A stretch of DNA of 64,000 nucleotides from Halobacteroides halobius DSM 5150. GTDB lineage: Bacteria > Bacillota > Halanaerobiia > Halobacteroidales > Halobacteroidaceae. The translations under genes and the position numbers were made by a program. The notes beneath the pieces were generated by a model, which did no database searches, had not been told where the DNA came from, and was given only the letters and a program-made list of their open reading frames with translations. The stretch spans positions 1,178,001 to 1,242,000 of the forward strand of contig NC_019978.1 in NCBI RefSeq assembly GCF_000328625.1. The letters are read 5' to 3'. Shown piece after piece: positions 34,807 to 44,927 of this stretch; positions within the stretch are counted from its first letter, which is position 1; each line of letters begins with the position of its first letter.

Positions 34807-36430
34807 GCAATTAGACCAGGAAGTCGAAGAAGCAGATGCACTAGAATTTAAGCAGATGTTAATTACAGCAACTAAATCTTTAGAAAAAGCTAAAACTGAG
34901 ATCAATGATTTGAATATCTTTCCTGTACCTGATGGCGATACAGGAAGTAATATGTATGCTACTATCTCTAATGCAGTAAATGAAGCCCAAAAGATAAAAG
35001 AAGATTCTGTAGGTAGTGTAGCTGATAAGCTAGCTACAGGAGCATTAATGGGGGCTAGAGGTAATTCAGGAGTTATTTTATCTCAATTGTTAAAAGGATT
35101 AGCGGATGGAGTTGGTGATGTTGAGGTTTTAACAGCTGATGAATTAGCAGATGGATTAGAACAGGCAGCTGAGGTAGCTTATCAAGCTGTAATGAAGCCT
35201 GTAGAGGGAACTATTTTAACAGTTGCTAGAGAAGTTGGAGCAAGAGCTCAAGAGCTAAAAGGTCAGGTTGACCTGTTAGAATTATTAGTTGAAGTTGTTA
35301 ATCAAGCTCAAGAAAGTGTAGCTAAGACTCCAGAGTTGTTAGATGATTTAAAAGAAGCTGGAGTTGTTGATGCAGGAGGCAGGGGTTATCAAATCTTTTT
35401 GGAAGGATTATTATCTGGTTTAACAACGGATAATTTCACAAGAGATTATTCTTCATCAACTTCGTCTCAGAAACAAACATCTACTACTAGTCAAGAAGGA
35501 TATGGTTATTGTACAGAGTTTATTGTTAAGGATTCAACGATTGAAGTAGATCAATTTAGAGAAAAAATTGCAGGTTATGGAGATTCTTTATTAGTAGTTC
35601 AAGCTGAAGATATACTAAAGGTTCATATTCATACAGCTCATCCAGGCCAGGTTTTAGAAGTTGGAATTAATTATGGAGAATTAACTAATATTAAGATTGA
35701 TAATATGTCTAGACAACACCAAGAAAGAATGAACTTAGAAGAACAAGAGCAAGAAAGAGAGCAAGAAGAAACTGATCAATTAGCAGTCTTATCTGTGGCA
35801 GCTGGAGCAGGGTTGAGTGATATTTTTAAGAATTTAGGGGTTGATTATGTAGTTCAAGGTGGCCAATCAATGAATCCTAGTACTCAGGATTTATTAGAAG
35901 GAATTAAGAAGATTAATAGTCAAGAAATTATTATTTTACCTAATAATAAAAATGTTATTTCTACAGCAGAGCAAGTACAAGAATTATCTGATAAGCAAAT
36001 TAAAGTGATTTCTAGTCGCAATCTGCCCCAAGGTATAGCTGCAATGATGTCTTTTAATCCCCAAGGAGATTTAGAAGAGACTACTAATAATATGACAGAA
36101 GAATTAGAATTTGTAAAAACAGGTCAAGTAACTTATGCAGTTAGAGATACTCAGATTAATGATTTAGAGATTGAAGAAGGTGATATTTTAGGATTACTCG
36201 AAGGCGATATTAAGGTAACAAGTGATAATTATAATCAAGCTACTCTTGATTTAATAAATAAATTAATTACAGAAGAAGATACTTTGCTTACTATCTATGT
36301 AGGAGAGGAAGTTACTGATGATAAAAAGGAAGAATTAGATCAATTATTACAGGAGAACTATCCTCAAGTTGATATTGAAATTTATAATGGTGGGCAACCG
36401 ATTTATTATTATATTATTTCTGTAGAGTAG
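34796..36430 (+). CDS. yloV: DAK2-domain protein YloV, fatty acid kinase FakA-like
   Basis: 544 residues. The N-terminal DAK2 nucleotide domain has NIFPVPDGDTGSNM near 40 and LMGARGNSGVILSQ near 84. The middle and C-terminal parts match FakA (YCTEFIVK near 236, KVHIHTAHPGQVLE near 276). FakA phosphorylates fatty acids bound to DegV-family FakB proteins; the next gene encodes a DegV protein, which supports the role. A Gln/Glu-rich linker (about 315-330) joins the halves. The start ATG 34796 lies inside the preceding gene after AAGGAGTGAGG. Confidence 0.9.
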   Translation: MLNEQLDQEVEEADALEFKQMLITATKSLEKAKTEINDLNIFPVPDGDTGSNMYATISNAVNEAQKIKEDSVGSVADKLATGALMGARGNSGVILSQLLKGLADGVGDVEVLTADELADGLEQAAEVAYQAVMKPVEGTILTVAREVGARAQELKGQVDLLELLVEVVNQAQESVAKTPELLDDLKEAGVVDAGGRGYQIFLEGLLSGLTTDNFTRDYSSSTSSQKQTSTTSQEGYGYCTEFIVKDSTIEVDQFREKIAGYGDSLLVVQAEDILKVHIHTAHPGQVLEVGINYGELTNIKIDNMSRQHQERMNLEEQEQEREQEETDQLAVLSVAAGAGLSDIFKNLGVDYVVQGGQSMNPSTQDLLEGIKKINSQEIIILPNNKNVISTAEQVQELSDKQIKVISSRNLPQGIAAMMSFNPQGDLEETTNNMTEELEFVKTGQVTYAVRDTQINDLEIEEGDILGLLEGDIKVTSDNYNQATLDLINKLITEEDTLLTIYVGEEVTDDKKEELDQLLQENYPQVDIEIYNGGQPIYYYIISVE

Positions 36431-36441
36431 GAGTGATAAGA

Positions 36442-37284
36442 ATGGCTAAAATAGCAGTAGTAACAGATAGTACAGCTGATTTAACTAGTAATCAATTACA
36501 GGAGTATGATATAACAAGGGTTCCTTTACAAGTCATGATAGCTGACCAGGAGTACCAAGACTGGGTAGAGATTAATCCTGACCAGTTTTTAAAAAAATTA
36601 GAGGTTAGTGACCACTTGCCTACTACGTCTCAACCACCAGTGGGGAGATTTGTTAAAGTTTATGAGGAATTAGCTAAAGAGTATGATCATATCATTTCAC
36701 TGCATGTATCAACCCAATTAAGTGGTACAATTAAGGCAGCTCAATTAGCTGCCGATATGGTTGAAGAAGTAGAAATTAAAGTTATAGATTCTGAAACTGT
36801 TAGTATTTCTTTAGGGATAATGGCTATTGAAGTAGCTAAAAAAGTAAAAGAAGGAACTAAATTAGGTAAGATTATTAAGTTTATTGATCGAATTAAGGAG
36901 CAAGTTGGAATCTATTTTACAGTAGATGATTTAGATTACTTAGAGCAGGGGGGAAGAATTGGTAAAGCAGCAGCCTTTTTAGGTAATCTATTTAAAGTTC
37001 GTCCCCTTATGACCGTTGAAGATGGAGAAGTTGCACCTTATAAAAAGGTCAGGGGAGAAAAAAGATTATATCGAGTCTTTAAAGAAGTTATAGATGGTAA
37101 GTTAGATAATAAAAAGGGCCAAAAGTTAGTGATCCTATATAGTAAATATCAAGATAAAGCAAAGCAATTAGAAGAGATCTTAACAAATGAGTTTGCTTGG
37201 CGAGAGGTTGAAGTAAGAAAGCTTGGCCCAGTAATTGGAAGTCACGTAGGCCCGACTGCTTTTGGAGCTGCTATTTATAAGTAG
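36442..37284 (+). CDS. degV: DegV family protein (FakB-like fatty-acid carrier)
   Basis: 280 residues. Motifs: AVVTDSTADLT at the N terminus, TSQPPVGRF near 60, HVSTQLSGT near 86 (lipid carboxylate site) and GPVIGSHVGPTAFG at the end. ATG 36442 is 8 bases after TAGGAG; an in-frame GTG at 36433 overlaps that site and is rejected. It binds the acyl chain for phosphorylation by the kinase encoded just upstream. Confidence 0.92.
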   Translation: MAKIAVVTDSTADLTSNQLQEYDITRVPLQVMIADQEYQDWVEINPDQFLKKLEVSDHLPTTSQPPVGRFVKVYEELAKEYDHIISLHVSTQLSGTIKAAQLAADMVEEVEIKVIDSETVSISLGIMAIEVAKKVKEGTKLGKIIKFIDRIKEQVGIYFTVDDLDYLEQGGRIGKAAAFLGNLFKVRPLMTVEDGEVAPYKKVRGEKRLYRVFKEVIDGKLDNKKGQKLVILYSKYQDKAKQLEEILTNEFAWREVEVRKLGPVIGSHVGPTAFGAAIYK

Positions 37285-37300
37285 GAGAGTGACGTAACCT

Positions 37301-39727
37301 ATGAATAAAACAAAGAAAATCTTTGCTACATTAATTAAACCATTACCAATTGAAATCAAGTCTAAAGGATTAAATACTTCAGTAATAGGTGGTTTTGATA
37401 AGTATGTTTTAAGTTGGAGTCGTAAACTAAAAGAAGAGTCTAGTAATAAAAAAGTTATAAAATTAACCAAAGAATTAATTGATATAGTTTCTAATTATGG
37501 ACGAGCAACAATTGATGATCGCAGAAGGAAACTAAAAAAAATAATAAATTTAATTAATCAATTAGCTATAGAAATAGATGGTGCTAAGATTTTTAAGATA
37601 CAAGATAATAATTTAGTAAAGATAGAAAAAGAAAAGAAGACTAAAGAATCTTCTCTTCAACAACTACCTGACTTTTGGCAACAATCAGTTCAGTATATTA
37701 AAGGAGTAGGAGAGTATAGGGCAAAGAAATTTAAAGGTCTAAATGTAGAAAATATTAATGATTTACTTTATTATCTACCTCGTGATTATAATGATTGGAG
37801 TCAATTAGAAAAAATAACAAATCTAAAAAGTGGGATGAAGGTAACAGTCCAAGGAAAAGTAACGGAGATTAAACAGATTAAGCCGAGAAAAGGTTTAAGA
37901 ATTATTAAGATAGGTATTACTGATGGTACTGGAATCTTATATGGAGTCTGGTTTAACCAAGGTTATATTAAAAAACAGTTTAATAAGGGAGATATTATTT
38001 TATTTAGTGGGGAAGTAAAGTATAATTATGGTCAATTAGAGATTAATAATCCTCATTATGAAGAAATTGATGGGGAGAGTTTACATACTAATAGAATAGT
38101 TCCTATTTATCCTACGACTAAAGGACTTAACCAAAAGCAGGTTCGTAAGATTGTCAAAAGAGTATTAGATCAATATAGAGCTAAAGTACCTGAGTTTTTA
38201 CCTGAATTTATATTAGATAAGTATTCATTTCCATGTTTGCAAGAAGCTTTAGGACAAGTCCATTTTCCTGATTCTAAAAAAGATTTAAAGTTGGCTAGAA
38301 GAAGATTTGCTTATGAAGAATTATTTATTTTACAATTAGGTCTGGCGTTAAGAAAGACAGAAGTTCAAGAAAAAGTGCTAGGACTTAAACATGATCAAAA
38401 TAATCAATTGGTTAATCAATTTTTAACCTCTCTACCCTTTGAATTAACTGCAGCTCAAAGTAGAGTCTGGCAAGATATTAAAGGAGATATGGAATCTACT
38501 TATCAAATGAATCGCCTCTTACAAGGTGATGTAGGAGCTGGGAAGACAGTAATAGCTACCCTTGGTTTGTTAAAAACTGTACAATCTGGTTGGCAAGGTG
38601 CTTTGATGGCTCCTACTGAGATCTTAGCCGAGCAACATTTTTTAGGTTTAGAAGAAGATTTAGAGTCATTAGGGATTACAATAAAGTTATTAGTAGGTAG
38701 TTTAACTGCTAAGGAAAAGAGAGAAGTAATAGCAGAGATTGAAAGTGGAGCAGTAGATATAGTAATTGGGACTCATGCTTTAATTCAGCAAGGGATTAAT
38801 TTTGCTCAATTAGGTTTAGTAATTGTCGATGAGCAGCATCGTTTTGGGGTTAGACAGCGGGCTACTTTACAGGAAAAAGGGGATAACCCAGATGTATTAG
38901 TGATGACTGCTACTCCTATTCCTAGAACTTTAGCTTTAACAGTTTATGGTGATTTAGATGTTTCAGTAATTGATGAATTACCTCCAGGACGAAAGCCAGT
39001 AGTTACAGAGTGGAGAACTAAACAAGCTAGAGATAAAATTTATTCTTTTGTTCAGGATGAGATTAAAGAGGGTAGGCAAGCCTATATTGTTTGTCCTTTA
39101 GTTGAAGAATCAGAAAAATTAGATCTTGAATCTGCTGTTGAGATGTTTGAGCAACTAGAGGATGTCTTTCCTGATTTAGAATTGGGATTATTACATGGTC
39201 AAATGAAGGCTGATAAAAAGGAAGCAGTTATGGAAGAGTTTAGAATAGGGAAAAAAGATATTTTAATTTCTACAACTGTAATTGAGGTAGGAGTTAATGT
39301 TCCCAATGCTACACTGATGATTATTGAGGATGCCCAAAGGTTTGGTTTGGCCCAGTTGCATCAATTAAGAGGTCGGGTTGGACGAGGAGAAAAGCAGTCT
39401 TATTGTATTTTAATAGCTGATCCTAATACTCAAGAGGGTAAAGAAAGAATGAAGATTATGACTAAAACTAATGATGGGTTTAAAATTGCTGAAGAGGATC
39501 TTCATTTAAGAGGGCCAGGTGAATTTTTTGGTACTAGACAACATGGTATGCCTGATTTAAAAGTAGCAGATATTTTAAGAGACCAAGATTTATTAGAAGT
39601 AGCTCGAGAAGATGCTTTTAAATTAGTAAGAAAGGACCCTCAATTAGAAGAAAGTAACCATAAGTTATTAAGGCAATTTTTAACAGAAAGTTTTGATTAT
39701 GATTTAGACTTAATTGATATAAGCTAA
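37301..39727 (+). CDS. recG: ATP-dependent DNA helicase RecG with N-terminal extension
   Basis: 808 residues. The wedge (OB) domain begins near 130, after [13 protein letters not shown]. Helicase motifs: [14 protein letters not shown] near 405, [23 protein letters not shown] (DExH box), [10 protein letters not shown], and [16 protein letters not shown] near 688. It reverses stalled forks and processes Holliday junctions. The first 115 or so residues are an extra basic, helical region beyond the typical 680-700-residue enzyme, similar in position to the extension seen in Thermotoga RecG. Confidence 0.93.
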   Translation: MNKTKKIFATLIKPLPIEIKSKGLNTSVIGGFDKYVLSWSRKLKEESSNKKVIKLTKELIDIVSNYGRATIDDRRRKLKKIINLINQLAIEIDGAKIFKIQDNNLVKIEKEKKTKESSLQQLPDFWQQSVQYIKGVGEYRAKKFKGLNVENINDLLYYLPRDYNDWSQLEKITNLKSGMKVTVQGKVTEIKQIKPRKGLRIIKIGITDGTGILYGVWFNQGYIKKQFNKGDIILFSGEVKYNYGQLEINNPHYEEIDGESLHTNRIVPIYPTTKGLNQKQVRKIVKRVLDQYRAKVPEFLPEFILDKYSFPCLQEALGQVHFPDSKKDLKLARRRFAYEELFILQLGLALRKTEVQEKVLGLKHDQNNQLVNQFLTSLPFELTAAQSRVWQDIKGDMESTYQMNRLLQGDVGAGKTVIATLGLLKTVQSGWQGALMAPTEILAEQHFLGLEEDLESLGITIKLLVGSLTAKEKREVIAEIESGAVDIVIGTHALIQQGINFAQLGLVIVDEQHRFGVRQRATLQEKGDNPDVLVMTATPIPRTLALTVYGDLDVSVIDELPPGRKPVVTEWRTKQARDKIYSFVQDEIKEGRQAYIVCPLVEESEKLDLESAVEMFEQLEDVFPDLELGLLHGQMKADKKEAVMEEFRIGKKDILISTTVIEVGVNVPNATLMIIEDAQRFGLAQLHQLRGRVGRGEKQSYCILIADPNTQEGKERMKIMTKTNDGFKIAEEDLHLRGPGEFFGTRQHGMPDLKVADILRDQDLLEVAREDAFKLVRKDPQLEESNHKLLRQFLTESFDYDLDLIDIS

Positions 39728-39762
39728 TAAGTATAGTTAACTTGTATAATTGGAGGGGTAAG

Positions 39763-40317
39763 ATGAGAATTATTGCCGGAAAAAATAAAGGAAAGAGATT
39801 AAAGTCACTTGATAGAAGAGATGTGAGACCTACAAGTGATAGAACTAAAGAAGCATTATTTAATATATTAGGACCTGATGTTGTTGGAACTAGGTGTTTG
39901 GATTTATATGCTGGATTTGGTGGTCTTGGTATTGAAGCAATTAGTAGAGGGGCCAATGAAGTTACATTTATAGAACAGAACAAACAAATTGCTAAAACGA
40001 TAGACCAGAATATAGCATCAGTTAGTTATCAAGACCAAAGTAAAGTTATTGTTGATGATGTATTGAAAGCTTTAAGGCGGTTAAGGGGGCATTTTGAGTT
40101 AATCTTTATGGATCCTCCTTATAAAGAAATAGAGCTATATACCAAGACATTAGACAGAATTAGTCAGTATAATTTATTGCATCCGACAGGGATTATAATT
40201 GTAGAACATCAAGCTAAAGCTGATTTAGATTGGCCTGCAGATTATGTTGTAATTAAGGAGCGTAATTATGGCAAGTCAACATTAACTTTATTAAGAGGAG
40301 CGAGTGATAATGGCTAA
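39763..40317 (+). CDS. rsmD: 16S rRNA (guanine(966)-N2)-methyltransferase
   Basis: 184 residues, [13 protein letters not shown] at the N terminus, AdoMet site [18 protein letters not shown] near 52 and catalytic MDPPY near 121. ATG 39763 lies 7 bases after GGAGGGG; an earlier in-frame TTG precedes that site. It overlaps coaD by 8 bases; the recG-rsmD-coaD-ylbJ order is standard. Confidence 0.93.
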   Translation: MRIIAGKNKGKRLKSLDRRDVRPTSDRTKEALFNILGPDVVGTRCLDLYAGFGGLGIEAISRGANEVTFIEQNKQIAKTIDQNIASVSYQDQSKVIVDDVLKALRRLRGHFELIFMDPPYKEIELYTKTLDRISQYNLLHPTGIIIVEHQAKADLDWPADYVVIKERNYGKSTLTLLRGASDNG

Positions 40318-40825
40318 GGTAGCAGTTTATCCTGGCAGTTTTGACCCAGTAACCACAGGTCATTTAGATATTATTAGACGTACTAGTAATATTTTTGATG
40401 AAGTAATTGTAGCAGTTTTTGTTAATCCTAATAAGAATCCTTTATTTACTAGAGAAGAAAGAGTTGAGATGCTAGAAGAGGTACTTAAAGATTTTAATAA
40501 TGTTATGGTTGATGATTTTGCTGGATTATTAACTGAGTATTTAAAAGAACAAGATGGTGATGTGATTGTTAGAGGATTACGGGCTGTATCTGATTTTGAA
40601 TCAGAATTTCAGATGGCTTCGATGAATAAGAAGTTGGCCCCGGAGATTGAAACATTATTTATGATGACTAATACTAAATATGCTTATTTAAGTTCTAGTG
40701 CTGTCAAAGAAGTAGCTAGTTTTGGGGGCTGTATTGAGGAGTTAGTTCCTGAATATGTGATTGATAAATTAATTAAACGTTTAAAAAAAGAAGATAAAAT
40801 GGTAACAGAAGAGGATAGAAATTAA
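40310..40825 (+). CDS. coaD: Phosphopantetheine adenylyltransferase
   Basis: 171 residues, with [15 protein letters not shown] (nucleotide HxGH-type motif), [17 protein letters not shown] near 87 and [15 protein letters not shown] near 124. It catalyses the penultimate step of CoA synthesis. ATG 40310 follows AGAGGAG; GTG 40304 is too close to that site. It has an acidic/basic tail of about ten residues beyond the usual end, and a terminator follows. Confidence 0.95.
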   Translation: MAKVAVYPGSFDPVTTGHLDIIRRTSNIFDEVIVAVFVNPNKNPLFTREERVEMLEEVLKDFNNVMVDDFAGLLTEYLKEQDGDVIVRGLRAVSDFESEFQMASMNKKLAPEIETLFMMTNTKYAYLSSSAVKEVASFGGCIEELVPEYVIDKLIKRLKKEDKMVTEEDRN

Positions 40826-40851
40826 GGCACGGAATATCGTGCCTTTTTTAT
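40826..40851. terminator. Terminator of coaD (also near the ylbJ end)
   Basis: GGCACG / CGTGCC with loop GAATAT, then TTTTTTATTT. It starts one base after the coaD stop and touches the end of the convergent ylbJ gene. Confidence 0.9.
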
Positions 40852-42074
40852 TTAAAATGATGAAAAGAAATAACTTTAAGCTGTTTTATAATATAGAAGG
40901 TTAAAGAAATAAAGGTAAGGAAGCCAAAGAGTAAGATTAATCCAATTGACATATGTGCTAAATAATCAAGATAACCTAGGGAAAAGCCAGTGCTTTGAGT
41001 ACTAATTACTGGTATAGTTAGTCGAGATGAAATAGCATTTAAGGGATCAAATAAGAAGTAAGTTAAGGCCCCTGCTAAGATGGCATGTAAAATTCGGGCA
41101 AAAAAATAAAGCTTAAGTTTAATATCTGTTCCTTTAACCATAGCTACAACTTGGGCATGAACTGAAAGTCCACTCCAGGCAATAATAGCACTGGTAATGA
41201 TCACTTGTTGGTTTAATGGAGCATTGGCTTGACTGGCTAGATAGGAACCATTGGTAAGTTCGAATAATCCACTTATGATAGGTGAAATAAGTGCTTGATT
41301 AAAGCCAAGAGGTTCTAAGATAAAAGTTAGAATAAAAGCAATGAGCTGATTAAAACCAACTAAGTATAGTATTTTAGTTACTACTGAAAAGAAGATAATA
41401 AAGCCCCCAACGGTAAGTAAAGTCTTTACGGACTCTTCAATAGAATCTCCAAGTAATTGCCCAAAAGGGCGGCCATCTTTTTTACGAGCATTATAGAGTT
41501 CATTAAAAGCATAGGAAATAATATTCTCTTGTTGGGGACTAGAATTATCAGTTTTGGGAGTAGCATTGGGCTTATAAAATCTAAGTACAAAACCTACAAT
41601 TAAACAAGAAGCATAATGGGCCAAGCTTAAAATAGCCCCTAATTGAGGGTTTGAAAACATCCCTACTGCTACAGCTCCAATCATAAATAATGGGTCAGCA
41701 GTATTAGCAAATGAAACTAATCTTTCTCCTTCTGTTTTAGTACATAATCCTTCCCGGCGCAAATTGCCAGTGATCTTGGCCCCAATCGGATATCCAGAAG
41801 CCAGTCCAATAGCTACTGCAAAGGCACCTACTCCTGGTATTCTAAATAATGGGCGCATTAAAGGCTCAAGTAGTGCTCCCATAAAATGTACAACCCCTAG
41901 TCCCATTAATATTTCTGCTACAATAAAGAAAGGTAGTAAAGCAGGAAATACAATCTCCCACCAAGTCTCTAATCCATCAATTGCAGAGTTAAAAGCTGGT
42001 TCAGAGAAAACAATTAAAGCTACAGTAAATAAGATGGCGATAAGTGCTTTTAAATTTATTAGCTTTTTATTCAT
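40848..42074 (-). CDS. ylbJ: Sporulation integral membrane protein YlbJ
   Basis: 408 residues with about eight to nine membrane segments, belonging to the nucleoside-recognition/Gate family. Family pattern: WWEIVFPALLPFFIVAEILMGLG near 38 and ASGYPIGAKITGNLRREG near 92. A hydrophilic loop around residues 170-205 is typical. In Bacillus YlbJ is needed for spore cortex formation, so the gene supports an endospore-forming ancestry. AAGGGAGGG lies before its ATG on the reverse strand. Confidence 0.9.
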   Translation of the reverse strand: MNKKLINLKALIAILFTVALIVFSEPAFNSAIDGLETWWEIVFPALLPFFIVAEILMGLGVVHFMGALLEPLMRPLFRIPGVGAFAVAIGLASGYPIGAKITGNLRREGLCTKTEGERLVSFANTADPLFMIGAVAVGMFSNPQLGAILSLAHYASCLIVGFVLRFYKPNATPKTDNSSPQQENIISYAFNELYNARKKDGRPFGQLLGDSIEESVKTLLTVGGFIIFFSVVTKILYLVGFNQLIAFILTFILEPLGFNQALISPIISGLFELTNGSYLASQANAPLNQQVIITSAIIAWSGLSVHAQVVAMVKGTDIKLKLYFFARILHAILAGALTYFLFDPLNAISSRLTIPVISTQSTGFSLGYLDYLAHMSIGLILLFGFLTFISLTFYIIKQLKVISFHHFK

Positions 42075-42189
42075 TAAGTTCCCTCCCTTATTAAAATAGT
42101 GCTTAATTAATACTATTTAATTTTTATAGAGAATATGACTTTATATCTTTTAATGTATCAAATAAGATTTTAAACATTTTATTATCTGG

Positions 42190-42222
42190 ATATTTGAATA
42201 TAATCTTATTTTATGGTATATT
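42190..42222 (+). promoter_or_regulatory. Promoter with overlapping ATATTTGAATAT operator
   Basis: TTGAAT (42194-42199), a 17-base spacer and TATATT (42217-42222) form a plausible promoter for the CoA-disulfide reductase gene. The -35 lies inside ATATTTGAATAT (42190-42201), whose reverse complement is identical to the first 12 bases of the SqrR-like inverted repeat at 49674. A shared persulfide- or redox-responsive ArsR-type repressor is possible; this is inference. Confidence 0.4.
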
Positions 42223-42297
42223 AATAATAAGTTAGGTTATATTAATGAATAGTACATATGAAATTAGAAAAGGTAGTTGAATCAGGAGGGTAAATCT

Positions 42298-43944
42298 ATG
42301 GCAAAAAAAATTGTAGTAATCGGTGGTGTAGCTGGAGGAGCAAGTGCTGCAGCTAAAGCTAGACGAGAAGATGAAGAAGCAGAGGTTATTGTGTTTGAAG
42401 AAGGTAAGTATCCATCATTTGCAAATTGTGGACTTCCTTATTATGTAGGAGGGACAATTGAAGATCGTTCTTCTCTTTTACAAGTAAGTCCGCAGCGATT
42501 TGATAATTGGTTCGGGATTGATGTACGGGTTGAACACCAAGTGACCGAGATTGACCGAGAAGCTAAAAAAGTATCTGTAACGAATAAGCAAACTAAAGAA
42601 GAATTTAAAGAAAGTTATGATAAATTAATTATTGCTACTGGAGCTAGGGCCAGTAAACCACCAGTTCCAGGAATTGATTTAGATAAGATATTTACTTTAA
42701 AGACAATCCCTGATGCTGATGCAATTGTTGAGCAATTAGAGGCATCTCCAACAAGTGCAGTAGTCGTCGGAGCGGGATATATTGGGATAGAAGCGACTGA
42801 GGAGTTAGCAAAGAGAGGCTTAGATGTAACACTGATAGAAATGCAAGATCAAATTCTTCCAATATTAGATAAAGAATTAACTACTCCACTAACAAATCAT
42901 CTACAAAAGAAAGGCATTAATGTTTTGTTAGAAGAGAAAGTAGGTAAATTTGAAGAGCAAGAAAAAATAACTATCTCTTTACAGAGTGGTCAAAAGTTAA
43001 AAACTGATTTTGTAGTTATAGCTACAGGAGCAATTCCTAGATTAGGTTTAGTTGAAGATGCTGGATTAAAAGTAGGAAAAGAAGGGGTAGTAGTTAACGA
43101 ATGGATGCAAACAAGTGATCCTGATATTTATGCAGCAGGGGATATTACAGAAAGTAAACACTTAGTTACTAATGATAGAATAAATATCCCTTTAGCTGGC
43201 CCAGCTAATAAACAAGGGCGGATAGCAGGTGCTCATGCAGCAGGTAGGAAGAATAAGGAGTTTGCTGGTGTATTAGGTACAAATATCATCAAAGTCTGTG
43301 ATTGGACTGCTGGCGGAACTGGATTAACTGAAGATGATTGTAAAAAAGAAGATATTAATTATTATACAGTTTATACACCTAAAAATAATCATGCCGGATA
43401 TTATCCAGGGGCAGAAAAATTAATTGTAAAGATAATTATAGAAGAAGAAACTGGCAGGTTATTAGGAGGACAAGTAGTTGGTAAAGAAGGTGTAGATAAA
43501 CAAATAGATGTTTTAGCCACTGCTTTATCTGCCCAGATGACAGTAGAGGATTTAGAAGATTTAGATCTAGCTTATGCTCCTCCTTATTCCTCAGCTAAAT
43601 CACCAACAATTATGGCTGGTATGATAGCAGCAGATGTTTTACGAGGAGAAATGGAGATAATTAATCCGCAAGATTTAAAGGCAACATTAAATAATAACGA
43701 AGAAATTCAACTAGTGGATGTTAGAACTAAACCAGAATATGAAGCTGGATCTATTGGAGATGCTAAATTAATACCACTTAGTGATTTAAGAGAAGAAGTA
43801 GATAAATTAGACCCTCAAAAGAGAACAGTAATTTATTGTGCAGTAGGTTATCGTGGCTACTTAGCTTATAAGATACTAAAGCAAAATGGATTTAAAGAAG
43901 TAGAAAACTTAACAGGTGGTATAACAGCTTGGAATTTATTATAA
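42298..43944 (+). CDS. CoA-disulfide/polysulfide reductase with C-terminal rhodanese domain
   Basis: 548 residues. Residues 1-450 are an FAD/NAD(P)H disulfide oxidoreductase: VVIGGVAGGASAAAKARR at the N terminus, the active Cys in SFANCGLPYYVGG near 43 (CoADR motif), VVGAGYIGIEATEEL near 159 and YAAGDITE near 280. The last 95 residues are a rhodanese domain with the persulfide loop YCAVGYRGY (Cys near 522). Such fusions reduce CoA persulfide and polysulfide. ATG 42298 is 7 bases after AGGAGGG; upstream TTG 42277 precedes the site. Confidence 0.92.
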   Translation: MAKKIVVIGGVAGGASAAAKARREDEEAEVIVFEEGKYPSFANCGLPYYVGGTIEDRSSLLQVSPQRFDNWFGIDVRVEHQVTEIDREAKKVSVTNKQTKEEFKESYDKLIIATGARASKPPVPGIDLDKIFTLKTIPDADAIVEQLEASPTSAVVVGAGYIGIEATEELAKRGLDVTLIEMQDQILPILDKELTTPLTNHLQKKGINVLLEEKVGKFEEQEKITISLQSGQKLKTDFVVIATGAIPRLGLVEDAGLKVGKEGVVVNEWMQTSDPDIYAAGDITESKHLVTNDRINIPLAGPANKQGRIAGAHAAGRKNKEFAGVLGTNIIKVCDWTAGGTGLTEDDCKKEDINYYTVYTPKNNHAGYYPGAEKLIVKIIIEEETGRLLGGQVVGKEGVDKQIDVLATALSAQMTVEDLEDLDLAYAPPYSSAKSPTIMAGMIAADVLRGEMEIINPQDLKATLNNNEEIQLVDVRTKPEYEAGSIGDAKLIPLSDLREEVDKLDPQKRTVIYCAVGYRGYLAYKILKQNGFKEVENLTGGITAWNLL

Positions 43945-43960
43945 AAATATTAACTATTAT

Positions 43961-43993
43961 AAAAGGGCTCCTGTAAAGGAGCTCTTTTATTTT
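43961..43993 (+). terminator. Terminator of the CoA-disulfide reductase gene
   Basis: A 12-bp stem, AAAAGGGCTCCT / AGGAGCTCTTTT (one G-U pair, loop GTAA), is followed by ATTTT. Confidence 0.9.
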
Positions 43994-44107
43994 AAGGGTG
44001 GTACACTTGTTATTTGGTCACTTATTACTATAAAATCTAAGTTCTGTTGATAAAAATTCAATTATAAGAATAAGGTTAAATATAACTTTTACAAAAGGAG
44101 TGACCGT

Positions 44108-44827
44108 ATGATTATTCAACTGCGGGGTGGAAAGATTTATATCTGGTTAATAATCATTTATTTATTTTTTTGGGCCCCTAAACAATTAGAATTAGTCCAA
44201 AGTCCTCAACCTTTAGCTTCTCAAAGAGTAATAGTAATTGATCCTGGTCATGGAGGAATAGATGGAGGAACAAGTTATAATGAGGTACTAGAGAAGAATA
44301 TTAATTTAGAGATTGGACTTAAACTAAAAAAATATTTAGAAACTAAAAATAATCTTAAAGTGGTTATGACCAGAGAAGAGGATACAGCACTAGATCATCT
44401 AAATAACTATTCTAGTAGTCGCCATATAAGAGATTTAAGAGCTAGAATAGATATTATTAATCAATAGGAAGTAGATATATTTATTAGTTTACATGTTGAT
44501 CATAGAGCTGGGCAAACTAAAATGAGAGGGCCAACTGTTCTTTATCATTCTCGTCATCCCCAAAATAAGATTTTAGCTAAGACGTTACAAAAATATCTTA
44601 ACAAGATAGAATATTCTAATCTTGAGCCTGTTAATCATGCTCCTCAAGAGAGAAAGAATCTTTATATCTTAAAAGCCAAAAAAACTCCAGGAGTTATTGT
44701 TGAAGTAGGATTTATTACTAATGATTTAGATAGAAGATTACTGTTAAAAGAAGCATATCAAGAGATATTGGTTCAGGCAATTTATAAGGGAATAGAAGAA
44801 TATTTTTCAGGCTTTAAATTTATTTAA
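44108..44827 (+). pseudogene. N-acetylmuramoyl-L-alanine amidase (Amidase_3) split by an in-frame UAG
   Basis: The coding frame runs unbroken for 239 codons except for TAG at 44465-44467. Before it: an N-terminal membrane segment and the zinc site IDPGHGGIDGG near 47 with Glu in NEVLEKNINLEIG. After it, in the same frame: FISLHVDHRAG with the second zinc His, and VIVEVGFITND with the catalytic Glu. The truncated product would lack half the active site. There is no frameshift or other stop, so the loss is recent or the UAG is read through. UAG is a common true stop elsewhere in the window. It would cleave peptide stems from peptidoglycan outside the cell. Confidence 0.85.
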
Positions 44828-44927
44828 ATAATGTAAACTTTCTATTAGAAATTTGGAAACTTATAGAAAAAAGAATAAACCTTTAACCTGATACATATAA
44901 CTTTAGATGTATTTAGGGAGGGAAAAT

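Noticed and set aside
44465-44467. Firm claim of pyrrolysine at the amidase UAG
   Set aside because: UAG is used as an ordinary stop by roughly ten genes here and no pyl gene is in the window; only a question is justified.
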